From NCBI RefSeq assembly GCF_048320135.1, contig NZ_CP182947.1:5518001-5582000 (forward strand): a stretch of DNA of 64,000 bases, written 5' to 3'. The stretch comes from Ideonella_A sakaiensis_A. Its GTDB lineage: Bacteria; Pseudomonadota; Gammaproteobacteria; Burkholderiales; Burkholderiaceae_C. How positions within the stretch are numbered: the stretch's first letter is position 1; every line of letters begins with the position of its first letter. Under the pieces are notes generated by a model, which worked only from the letters and a program-made list of their open reading frames with translations, was not told the origin of the DNA and ran no database searches. The position numbers and the translations under genes are program-made. Of this stretch, positions 49,825 to 57,468 are shown one piece after another.

Positions 49825-51299
49825 ATCGCGAGTTGTTGATGCTGGTGGACGCGATTTCGCGCGAAAAAAGTGTGGAGCTGGAGGTCGTCTTCGGCGCCGT
49901 CGAGGCGGCGCTCGCGTCTGCCTCGAAGAAGCTGCATGGCGGCGAAGTCGACATCCGCGTCACCGTCGACCGTGAAACCGGCGAATACGAGACCTTCCGC
50001 CGCTGGCACGTGGTGCCGAACGAGGCCGGCCTGCAACTGCCCGATTCCGAAATCCTGCATTTCGAGGCCGCCGAGCAGATTCCCGACATCGAGGTCGGCG
50101 ACTACATCGAGGAGCCGGTCGATTCGGTCTCGATCGGCCGCATTGGTGCCCAGGCCGCCAAGCAGGTGATCCTTCAGAAGATTCGCGACGCCGAGCGCGA
50201 GCAGCTGCTGACCGATTTCCTGTCGCGCGGCGAGAAGATCTTCGTCGGCACCGTCAAGCGCCTCGACAAGGGCGACGTGATCGTCGAATCGGGCCGTGTC
50301 GAGGGGCGGCTGCGCCGCAGCGAGATGATCCCGAAGGAAAACCTGCGCTCCGGCGACCGCGTCCGCGCCTACATCGCCGAGGTCGACCCGACGCTGCGTG
50401 GCCCGCAGATCCTGCTGTCGCGCAGCGCTCCCGGCTTCATGATGGAACTGTTCGCACAGGAAGTGCCGGAAATCGAGCAGGGCCTGCTCGAGATCAAGAG
50501 CTGCGCCCGTGACCCGGGCAGCCGCGCGAAGATCGCCGTCGTCTCGCACGACAAACGTGTCGATCCGATCGGCACCTGCGTCGGCGTGCGCGGCTCGCGC
50601 GTCAATGCCGTCACCAACGAGCTCGCCGGCGAGCGTGTCGACATCGTGTTGTGGTCGGCTGACCCGGCGCAGTTCGTGATCGGCGCGCTGGCGCCGGCCA
50701 ACGTGCAGTCGATCGTCGTCGATGAGGAACGCCACGCGATGGACGTCGTCGTCGACGAGGAAAACCTCGCGATCGCGATCGGCCGCGGCGGCCAGAACGT
50801 CCGCCTGGCGAGTGAACTCACCGGCTGGCGCATCAACATCATGACCGCCGAGGAGTCGAGCGCGAAGCAGAATGCCGAGTCGGAGACCGTGCGCGCGATG
50901 TTCGTCGACAAGCTCGACGTCGACGCCGAGGTGGCCGACATCCTGATCGCCGAAGGCTTCTCGAGCCTCGAGGAAGTGGCCTACGTGCCGATGCAGGAAA
51001 TGCTCGAGATCGAGGGTTTCGACGAAGATACCGTCAACGAGCTGCGCACCCGTGCCAAGGATGCGCTGCTGACGATGGAAATCGCCAAGGAAGAGAAGGT
51101 CGATGACGTCTCGCAGGACCTGCGCGACCTCGAAGGCCTCGACACCGAGCTGATCGGCAAGCTGGCCGACGGCAACGTCCACACTCGCGACGACCTCGCC
51201 GACCTTGCGGTCGACGAGCTGACCGAGATGACCGGCATCAGCGAAGAAGATGCCAAGGTGCTGATCATGAAGGCACGCGAACACTGGTTTACCGCCTGA
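49821..51299 (+). CDS. nusA: Transcription termination/antitermination protein NusA
   Basis: A 492-residue RNA-polymerase-binding factor. Domains in order: N-terminal domain (1-130), S1 domain (about 135-200, FVGTVKRLDKGDVIVESGRV), two KH domains (about 230-350, with GTCVGVRGSRVNAV and IAIGRGGQNVRLA) and two C-terminal acidic helix-hairpin-helix repeats (LDVDAEVADILIAEGFSSLE and EGLDTELIGKLADGNVHTRD). Its ATG overlaps the rimP stop (ATGA). Normal in length and motifs; no REP insertion inside. Confidence 0.97.
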   Translation: MNRELLMLVDAISREKSVELEVVFGAVEAALASASKKLHGGEVDIRVTVDRETGEYETFRRWHVVPNEAGLQLPDSEILHFEAAEQIPDIEVGDYIEEPVDSVSIGRIGAQAAKQVILQKIRDAEREQLLTDFLSRGEKIFVGTVKRLDKGDVIVESGRVEGRLRRSEMIPKENLRSGDRVRAYIAEVDPTLRGPQILLSRSAPGFMMELFAQEVPEIEQGLLEIKSCARDPGSRAKIAVVSHDKRVDPIGTCVGVRGSRVNAVTNELAGERVDIVLWSADPAQFVIGALAPANVQSIVVDEERHAMDVVVDEENLAIAIGRGGQNVRLASELTGWRINIMTAEESSAKQNAESETVRAMFVDKLDVDAEVADILIAEGFSSLEEVAYVPMQEMLEIEGFDEDTVNELRTRAKDALLTMEIAKEEKVDDVSQDLRDLEGLDTELIGKLADGNVHTRDDLADLAVDELTEMTGISEEDAKVLIMKAREHWFTA

Positions 51300-51381
51300 T
51301 CGACGATCGACCAGGCAGCAACCTGCCCGCGCCCGCCTTTCGACCCGCAGCACCGCTAGACAGAAGCAAGGAAAGTACACA

Positions 51382-54300
51382 ATGGCCGTGACCACCGTCG
51401 CACAACTCGCCGCCGAGCTGAACCGCTCCGCCACCGCACTGCTGGAGCAGCTGCAGCAGGCTGGCGTCGGCAAGGCGTCGACGGACGACGCCTTGACCGA
51501 AGTCGACAAGGAGCGCCTGCTCGACTACCTGCGCACCAGCCACGGCACTGCCGCCGGCGGTGAGCGCCGGAAGATCACGCTGACGCGCAAGTCGACCAGC
51601 GAGATCAAGCAGGCCGATGCCTCCGGCAAGGCCCGCACGATCCAGGTCGAAGTCCGCAAGAAGCGCACCTTCATCAAGCGCGATGACGTGCCGAGCGGTG
51701 TCGAGGAGCAGACCGCTGCCGACGCCGAAGCCGAACTCGCCCGCCGCGAAGCCGAGGCCGAGAAGCAGGCCGAGGCGCTGCGCCAGCAGGAGGCTGAAAT
51801 GGCCGCCCAGCGCAAGGCGCGCGACGACGCTGCCCGCGCCGAGCGCGAAGCCGCCGAGGCGCGCGAGCGCGAGGCCGCCGAGAAGGCGCAGGCCGACGCC
51901 GCAGCCGCGGCTGCCGCCGCGGTGGAAACCGCGAAGGCGAAGCCGGCTGAGGAAGAAGGCAAGCCGGCCGCCAAGCCCGCCCGTTCCGCAAAGGCGAAGG
52001 CCGAGGCGCGCGCTGCCGCCGAAGCCGAGGCCGCTGCGCTGAATGCCAGCGCGCGCAACCGCGGCGCCGCAAAAACCGCGCCGAAGGCCGCCGATGAGGA
52101 AGAGCCGAAGCCGGTGCCGGCGCGCGACGCCGCGAAGCCGGGCGAAGCCAGCCCGGTGGCCGCCGACATCAATCCGGCGCCGACGCCGGCGCCGACCCCG
52201 CTGGAGGCGCCGAAGGGCCCGTTGCGCGTGATCAAGGCTGCCGACGTCGTCGACGAGGAAAAGCAGCGCAGCGTCGAGCTCGCCAAGCGCCGCAAGGCCG
52301 CTGAAGACGAAGCCGCCGCGATCCGCGCGATGATGAACGCGCCAAAGCGCGTGCTGACCGCGAAGAAGGAAGAGCCTGCCAAGCCGGAAGCCGGCAAGGA
52401 AGGCATCAAGGGCACGATCCACAAGCCGGCCGGTGCGCCGGGTGCAGTGCCTGCTGCCGGCAAGCCGGGCGACAAGAAGTCGCTGAAGTCCGAGAAGCTG
52501 TCGTCGAGCTGGGCCGATGACGCCGCCAAGCGCCGTGGCCTGAAGACGCGCAACGATTCCGGTGGCGGTGGCCGTCCGGGCTGGCGTGCGCCGCGTGGCG
52601 GCCGCCGTGGCGACCGCAACGACAGCTCGCAGTCGACCTTCGTCGCGCCGGTCGAATTCCAGGCGCAGGAAGTGCACGTGCCGGAGACGATCAGCGTGTC
52701 CGACCTCGCGCACAAGATGAGCGTGAAGGCGAGCGAGGTGATCAAGCAGCTGATGAAGCTGGGCCAGATGGTTACGATCAACCAGCAGCTCGACCAGGAA
52801 ACGGCGATGATCGTCGTCGAGGAGATGGGCCACACCGCGATGGCCGCCAAGCTCGACGATCCGGACGCCTTCCTCGAGGAGGAAAACGAGGACGAAGGCG
52901 ATCACGAGATGCTGCCGCGTGCGCCGGTCGTCACGGTCATGGGCCACGTCGACCATGGCAAGACCTCGCTGCTCGACCAGATCCGCCGGGCACGAGTGGC
53001 CGCCGGCGAGGCGGGCGGCATCACCCAGCACATCGGCGCCTACCACGTCGATACGCCGGGGGGCATGATCACCTTCCTCGACACCCCGGGTCACGCGGCG
53101 TTTACCGCGATGCGGGCACGTGGTGCGAAGGCGACCGACATCGTGATCCTGGTGGTCGCTGCCGACGACGGCGTGATGCCGCAGACGAAGGAAGCGATCA
53201 GCCACGCGAAGGCCGCCGGCGTGCCGCTGGTCGTCGCGATGAACAAGATCGACAAGCCCGAAGCCAACCTGGAACGCCTGAAGAGCGAGCTGGTGGCCGA
53301 GGAAGTCGTGCCGGAGGAATTCGGTGGCGATTCGCCGTTCGTTCCGGTCTCCGCGAAGAGCGGGCAGGGCATCGACAGCCTGCTGGAAGCGGTGCTGCTG
53401 CAGGCCGAGGTGCTGGAGCTGAAGGCGCCGGTCGACACGATGGCCAAGGGCCTGGTGATCGAAGCCAAGCTCGACAAGGGCCGTGGCCCGGTCGCCACCG
53501 TGCTGGTGCAAAGCGGTACGCTGAAGCGCGGCGACGTCGTGCTGGCCGGCTCCAGCTTCGGCCGGGTGCGGGCGATGCTCGACGAGAACGGCAAGCCGAT
53601 CGACGAGGCCGGCCCGTCACTGCCGGTCGAGATCCAGGGCCTGACCGAGGTGCCGCAAGCCGGTGACGAGTTCATCGTGCTGGCCGACGAGCGCCGCGCT
53701 CGCGAGATCGCGACCTTCCGCCAGGGCAAATACCGTGAAGTGACGCTGAACAAGCGCCAGGCCGCCAAGCTCGAGAACATGTTCGAGACGATGGGCGAAG
53801 GCCAGGCGCAGGCGCTGCCGCTGATCGTCAAGGCCGACGTGCAGGGTTCGCAGGAGGCGCTGGTCCAGAGCCTGCTGAAACTCAGCACCGCCGAGGTCAA
53901 GGTGCAGGTGGTGCACGCTGCGGTCGGTGGCATCAGCGAGAGCGACATCAACCTCGCGATCGCGTCGAAGGCCGTGATCATCGGCTTCAACGTCCGCGCC
54001 GATGCGCAGGCCCGCAAGCTCGCCGAAGGCAATGGCGTCGATCTGCGTTACTACAACGTGATCTACGACGCCGTCGACGAGGTCAAGGCCGCGATGACCG
54101 GCATGCTGGCGCCGGAGCAGAAGGAAGAAGTCATCGGCACCGCCGAGATCCGCACCGTCTTCGTCGCATCGAAGATCGGCACGGTCGCCGGCTCGATGGT
54201 CACCGCCGGCGTCGTCCGCCGCGGTGCACGCTTCCGCCTGCTGCGCGAAAACGTCGTCGTCTACACCGGCGAAGTCGAGTCCGTCCGCCGCATCAAAGAC

Positions 54301-54420
54301 GACGTCCGGGAAGTGGCCGCCGGCTTCGAGTGCGGTATCAAGCTGAAGAACTACAACGACATCAAGGAAGGCGACCAACTCGAGTTCTTCGAAGTCAAGG
54401 AAGTGGCGCGGACGCTGTAA
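51382..54420 (+). CDS. infB: Translation initiation factor IF-2
   Basis: A 1012-residue GTPase that places initiator tRNA on the ribosome. The N-terminal IF2 domain (VTTVAQLAAELNRSATALLE) is followed by a long Ala/Glu/Lys/Pro linker (about 110-400), a Gly-rich SGGGGRPGWRAPRGGRRGDR segment, and the GTPase domain with VTVMGHVDHGKTSLLD (about 515-530), DTPGHAAF and NKIDKPEANL. Domains 2-4 follow to the C-terminus. Length is in the normal range for high-GC betaproteobacteria. The gap of 82 bases after nusA has no gene. Confidence 0.97.
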   Translation: MAVTTVAQLAAELNRSATALLEQLQQAGVGKASTDDALTEVDKERLLDYLRTSHGTAAGGERRKITLTRKSTSEIKQADASGKARTIQVEVRKKRTFIKRDDVPSGVEEQTAADAEAELARREAEAEKQAEALRQQEAEMAAQRKARDDAARAEREAAEAREREAAEKAQADAAAAAAAAVETAKAKPAEEEGKPAAKPARSAKAKAEARAAAEAEAAALNASARNRGAAKTAPKAADEEEPKPVPARDAAKPGEASPVAADINPAPTPAPTPLEAPKGPLRVIKAADVVDEEKQRSVELAKRRKAAEDEAAAIRAMMNAPKRVLTAKKEEPAKPEAGKEGIKGTIHKPAGAPGAVPAAGKPGDKKSLKSEKLSSSWADDAAKRRGLKTRNDSGGGGRPGWRAPRGGRRGDRNDSSQSTFVAPVEFQAQEVHVPETISVSDLAHKMSVKASEVIKQLMKLGQMVTINQQLDQETAMIVVEEMGHTAMAAKLDDPDAFLEEENEDEGDHEMLPRAPVVTVMGHVDHGKTSLLDQIRRARVAAGEAGGITQHIGAYHVDTPGGMITFLDTPGHAAFTAMRARGAKATDIVILVVAADDGVMPQTKEAISHAKAAGVPLVVAMNKIDKPEANLERLKSELVAEEVVPEEFGGDSPFVPVSAKSGQGIDSLLEAVLLQAEVLELKAPVDTMAKGLVIEAKLDKGRGPVATVLVQSGTLKRGDVVLAGSSFGRVRAMLDENGKPIDEAGPSLPVEIQGLTEVPQAGDEFIVLADERRAREIATFRQGKYREVTLNKRQAAKLENMFETMGEGQAQALPLIVKADVQGSQEALVQSLLKLSTAEVKVQVVHAAVGGISESDINLAIASKAVIIGFNVRADAQARKLAEGNGVDLRYYNVIYDAVDEVKAAMTGMLAPEQKEEVIGTAEIRTVFVASKIGTVAGSMVTAGVVRRGARFRLLRENVVVYTGEVESVRRIKDDVREVAAGFECGIKLKNYNDIKEGDQLEFFEVKEVARTL

Positions 54421-54490
54421 GGCCGGGGGTGCATTTTTGGGATGGGCTACCCCTTGTGGAAGGGGCGGCCATTGTGGGAGGGCTGCATTT

Positions 54491-54558
54491 GTGGGAGGGG
54501 CTTCAGCCCCGATTCAGGCTCTGGGATAGATAAAAATCGGGGCTGAAGCCCCTCCCAC
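54491..54558. repeat. Inverted REP pair between infB and rbfA
   Basis: Forward A core at 54491-54518 and inverted A core at 54535-54558, 16 bases apart, with a partial forward copy at 54474-54484 just upstream. Confidence 0.88.
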
Positions 54559-54708
54559 AGCCATGCCACCCGCAGAGCAGCCGCCCGTTCGCACACCCAG
54601 CCTCATCACCCCCTCTCCCCACCGGGGAGAGAGCCGGGGTGAGGGGCCGACCATGCGACCATAGGCCCCTGCATCTGCTGCTTCCGATTTCGACCGAACT
54701 GCACCCCC

Positions 54709-54740
54709 AAACCCCGCCACCCCCAAAGCTGGCGGGGTTT
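54709..54740 (+). terminator. Strong hairpin upstream of rbfA
   Basis: An 11-base stem (AAACCCCGCCA with TGGCGGGGTTT) and a 10-base loop, followed by GCCTTTATAA. It could end infB transcription or regulate rbfA; the T-run is short. Confidence 0.5.
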
Positions 54741-54784
54741 GCCTTTATAAACACCCAAAGACTCTGCCAAAGGAGCAAAACGCC

Positions 54785-55147
54785 ATGCGAAACAAACGCG
54801 CCATCCCCAACCGCAGCTTCCGCATCGCCGACCAGATCCAGCGTGACCTGGCCGAGCTGATCCGCGAGCTGAAGGACCCGCGCATCGGCATGGTGACGAT
54901 CCACGCGGTTGAGGTGACCCCCGACTACGCCCATGCCAAGGTCTTCTTCTCGGTGCTGATCGGCGACCCGCAGGAGTCCGAAACCGGCCTCAACGAGGCG
55001 GCAGGCTTCCTGCGCAACGGCCTCTTCAAACGCCTGCAGATCCACACCGTGCCGACGCTGCACTTCCTGTTCGACCGCACGACAGAGCGGGCTGCCGAGC
55101 TGAACGAACTGATCAAGCAGGCGAATTCGACGCAGGCGAAGGATTGA
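54785..55147 (+). CDS. rbfA: Ribosome-binding factor A
   Basis: A 120-residue KH-fold protein that binds the 30S subunit and helps mature the 16S 5' end, especially in the cold. The N-terminus NRSFRIADQIQRDLAELIRE, LKDPRIGMVTIHAVEVTPDY with AKVFFSVL, and HFLFDRTTERAAELNELI are all typical. AGGAG lies 9 bases before the ATG. It is separated from truB by a toxin-antitoxin pair on the other strand. Confidence 0.95.
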   Translation: MRNKRAIPNRSFRIADQIQRDLAELIRELKDPRIGMVTIHAVEVTPDYAHAKVFFSVLIGDPQESETGLNEAAGFLRNGLFKRLQIHTVPTLHFLFDRTTERAAELNELIKQANSTQAKD

Positions 55148-55169
55148 GAATTGTGCGAAGGGCTGAACC

Positions 55170-55577
55170 TCACCACAACATCCTGCACCCAAATGCCGAT
55201 AGCGCCGCATCGCAGCTGACCAGCGTCAATCCTTGCAGCTCGCTTTGCGCAGCCAGCATCCGGTCGAATGGATCACGGTGCTCGATTGGCCAGGAGCCGG
55301 CTCGCAAGGCATGTCGTTGATCGATTGCAAGCGGTGTAAAGCCGTCGGCATTGAGCAGTTCGACAAGTCGCGTGGCAGCCTCCGGCACCCCAGGCAATTT
55401 GCCGAGGCGCTGCTTGGTCGCAATTTCCCAGGCGCTGGCCGCGCTGACAAAGATCTCGTTCGCTTCGTCCATCAGGGCGCTGCGCACGGCGGCCGACAGT
55501 CGCGGGTCGTCGGTCCACCACCAGATCAGGGCGTGCGTATCGAGCAAGAGACGCAACTGGCCGACTTGCTCGCTCAC
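55170..55577 (-). CDS. PIN-domain toxin, VapC-like
   Basis: A 135-residue PIN-domain ribonuclease of a type II toxin-antitoxin pair. The acidic residues of the active site are visible: Asp in RLLLDTHALIWWW (about residue 13), Glu in SAASAWEIATKQRLG, and Asp residues in HRDPFDRMLAAQS and VSCDAALSAF. The WEI-KxxxGKL pattern is typical of the group paired with Phd-type antitoxins. The start is a GTG directly after the antitoxin stop codon, so the two genes are coupled. Confidence 0.9.
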   Translation of the reverse strand: MSEQVGQLRLLLDTHALIWWWTDDPRLSAAVRSALMDEANEIFVSAASAWEIATKQRLGKLPGVPEAATRLVELLNADGFTPLAIDQRHALRAGSWPIEHRDPFDRMLAAQSELQGLTLVSCDAALSAFGCRMLW

Positions 55578-55808
55578 TCACTCCTCCCAGGCATGCAACT
55601 CCTCATCTGGCAACGCGTCGAAAAAACTGTCGCCGAGCCTCCCCGGCAACCGGCCCGGTTGCCGTCGGGCCGGGGCGCGCTCCAGCGGCACCAACCTGGC
55701 GTAGGGTTTGCCAGCCTTTGCCAAGATGATCTCCTGCCCGGCATGGGCCATATCGAGCAGGCGTGAGAAATGGGTCTTCGCCTCGTGAACGTTGACAATG
55801 GTGCTCAT
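55578..55808 (-). CDS. Phd/YefM-type antitoxin
   Basis: A 76-residue antitoxin. The N-terminal DNA-binding domain MSTIVNVHEAKTHFSRLLDM followed by GQEIILAKAGKPYARLVPLE is the Phd/YefM pattern; the acidic C-terminus (DSFFDALPDEELHAWEE, mostly) would bind the toxin. It precedes the toxin on the minus strand and should repress its own promoter. A TGGAC-TTA-GTCCA palindrome lies 11 bases upstream. Confidence 0.88.
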   Translation of the reverse strand: MSTIVNVHEAKTHFSRLLDMAHAGQEIILAKAGKPYARLVPLERAPARRQPGRLPGRLGDSFFDALPDEELHAWEE

Positions 55809-55818
55809 GGAAGCATCA

Positions 55819-55831
55819 TGGACTTAGTCCA
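55819..55831. promoter_or_regulatory. Candidate operator of the toxin-antitoxin pair
   Basis: TGGACTTAGTCCA is a perfect 5-base inverted repeat with a 3-base spacer just before the antitoxin start. TTGACT on the minus strand at 55839-55844 could be the -35 box. Autorepression through such palindromes is known for Phd-type antitoxins. Confidence 0.45.
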
Positions 55832-55870
55832 GTAGGTTAGTCAAGCGCCCTGTATACGCTGCCTCGGCCT

Positions 55871-55895
55871 GTAGGAGCGGCTTCAGCCGCGATTC
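55871..55895 (+). repeat. Forward B-type REP upstream of truB
   Basis: GTAGGAGCGGCTTCAGCCGC followed by GATTC, in the 190 bases between the antitoxin and truB. Confidence 0.85.
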
Positions 55896-55998
55896 CCTCC
55901 GGGGCTGGGCAACGAATCGCGCCTTCAAGCCACTTCCCCAATAGAAGAATCAACCACACCGCGGCAAGCGCAGCGGTACCCCAGTCCTGCCTCGCCGC

Positions 55999-57264
55999 AT
56001 GAAATCCGCCCCCCGATCCCGCCCGCGCATCCCCCGCCGTCCCGTCCACGGCGTGCTGCTGCTCGACAAGCCGCTCGGCCTGTCGAGCAACGACGCATTG
56101 CAGAAGGTCAAACGCCTGTTCCGCGCCGAAAAGGCCGGTCACACCGGCACTCTGGACCCACTTGCGACGGGCCTGCTGCCGCTCTGCTTCGGCGCAGCGA
56201 CGAAGTTTTCACAGGTGAGCCTCGACGCCGACAAGCGCTATACCGCGACGCTGCGCCTCGGCGTGACGACGACGACGGCAGATGCCGAAGGCGAGGTGCT
56301 GGAAACCCGCCCGGTGCAGATGCCCGACGGCAGACCGATCAGCCCTGCCGATATCGAGGCGGTGTGCGGGCGGTTTGTCGGCCAGATCAAGCAACTGCCG
56401 CCGATGTATTCCGCGCTGAAACGCGACGGCAAGGCCCTCTACGAATACGCCCGAGCCGGCATCGAGGTCGAGCGCGAGGCGAGGGCGGTGACGATCTTCT
56501 CGATCAAGGTGCTGGATGTGGCTGGTGGAGAAATCGGGGCTGAAACCCCTCCCACAGAGCCGGCCAAGGCTACTGCGGAGAGCCTGAACGGTGGACTGCC
56601 CGTAGGAGGGGCTTCAGCCCCGATTCAGGCTGGTGCAGCTGCAGCAACCGGGCCCGAAGCCCCTCCCACAAAGCCCGCCCAGCCTGCTGCAAAAAGCTCG
56701 GTTGAGAGAATGACTGTGGGAGGGGCTTCAGCCCCGATTCGGGCTGGTGCTGCACCTGCAATCGCGGCTAAAGCCGCTCCTACGGCAATCGGCGCGAATG
56801 AGGCACCAGCCCTCATCACCCTCGACATCCGCTGCTCCAAAGGCACCTACATCCGCACGCTCGCCGAAGACATCGGCAAGGCACTCGGCTGCGGCGCCCA
56901 TCTCGCCGCCCTGCGCCGCACCGAAACCGGCCCGCTGACCCTGGTCACCGCCCTGACCCTCGCCCAACTCGAGCAAATGGACGAACCCACCCGCGATGCA
57001 ACGCTGCTCCCAGCCGATATCCTCCTCGCCGACTGGCCGACCGTCCGCCTGGCGCCCGAAGACGCCGCCCGCTTCCTCAACGGCGTCCGCCGCCGCCTGC
57101 CACTTTCAGATGCCCCCCACGTGCGCGTCTACGGCCCGGAGCCAAAAGCCTTCCTCGGCAGCGGCCACATCGCCGGCGGCGAACTGATCAGCGACCGGCT
57201 GTTGAGCCCTGTCGAAGTGCAGGGTCTGCTCGACCAGCCTTTCCCGGCGCTCGGCAATGCATAG
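55999..57264 (+). CDS. truB: tRNA pseudouridine-55 synthase TruB with a REP-coded insert
   Basis: A 421-residue enzyme, against about 300 in the family, that makes pseudouridine 55 in the T-arm of tRNAs. The catalytic motif GHTGTLDPLATGLLP (Asp53) and the RCSKGTYIRTLAEDIGKALG motif are intact. Between them, after the strand VTIFSIKVLDVAG (about residue 177), lies a block of about 90 residues that is almost wholly REP sequence read in frame (VGGASAPI, IGAETPPT, IAAKAAPT and linkers); family sequence resumes at ALITLDI (about 273). No stop or frameshift is present, so the protein is probably made with this loop. Confidence 0.93.
   Translation: MKSAPRSRPRIPRRPVHGVLLLDKPLGLSSNDALQKVKRLFRAEKAGHTGTLDPLATGLLPLCFGAATKFSQVSLDADKRYTATLRLGVTTTTADAEGEVLETRPVQMPDGRPISPADIEAVCGRFVGQIKQLPPMYSALKRDGKALYEYARAGIEVEREARAVTIFSIKVLDVAGGEIGAETPPTEPAKATAESLNGGLPVGGASAPIQAGAAAATGPEAPPTKPAQPAAKSSVERMTVGGASAPIRAGAAPAIAAKAAPTAIGANEAPALITLDIRCSKGTYIRTLAEDIGKALGCGAHLAALRRTETGPLTLVTALTLAQLEQMDEPTRDATLLPADILLADWPTVRLAPEDAARFLNGVRRRLPLSDAPHVRVYGPEPKAFLGSGHIAGGELISDRLLSPVEVQGLLDQPFPALGNA
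56532..56783. repeat. Five REP units inside the truB coding sequence
   Basis: Alternating orientation: inverted A at 56532-56555, forward A at 56602-56629, inverted degenerate A at 56646-56669, forward A at 56716-56743, inverted B at 56760-56783. All are translated as part of TruB without a stop. The spacing (46, 16, 46, 16 bases) shows two whole-pair units (BIME-like) repeated. Confidence 0.92.
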
Positions 57265-57288
57265 AGCGCTGGCCATCCCCGTTCTTCC

Positions 57289-57308
57289 GTAGGAGCTTCA
57301 GCCGCGAT
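57289..57308 (+). repeat. Shortened B-type REP after truB
   Basis: GTAGGAG-CTTCAGCCGCGAT with a 4-base deletion in the left half compared with the B core, 24 bases after the truB stop. A GCGGC/GCCGC hairpin lies at 57336-57351; the rest of the gap to typA (about 115 bases) shows no clear promoter. Confidence 0.7.
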
Positions 57309-57468
57309 CCCTCGGCGCCACCCAACACGCAAAACGCGGCCACAAAGCCGCATGTTCTCTCCCGCAAACCCGCCTCCCGCACCCCCACCGCAGCATTCCC
57401 CCCACACCCCTGGAAGGCGCCCCGATAAATCGCGGACAATGCTAGGTGCTTCTCAAATCAGCTACGTA

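Larger units (their letters stand above)
54421..54784. other. Intergenic region infB-rbfA: REP units, a second palindromic repeat and a hairpin
   Basis: 364 bases without a gene inside an operon that is normally tight. It holds partial and full forward A cores (54474-54484, 54491-54518), an inverted A core (54535-54558), a different palindromic repeat at about 54601-54648 (CCCTCTCCCC / GGGGAGAG with outer CTCATCACC / GGGGTGAGG arms), and the hairpin AAACCCCGCCA / TGGCGGGGTTT at 54709-54740. Confidence 0.8.

Noticed and set aside
56532..56783. Evenly spaced repeats in truB as a CRISPR array
   Set aside because: The units alternate in orientation, spacers have two fixed lengths, the units are palindromic REPs found all over the window, and the region is an open frame within TruB. 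No cas genes are present.
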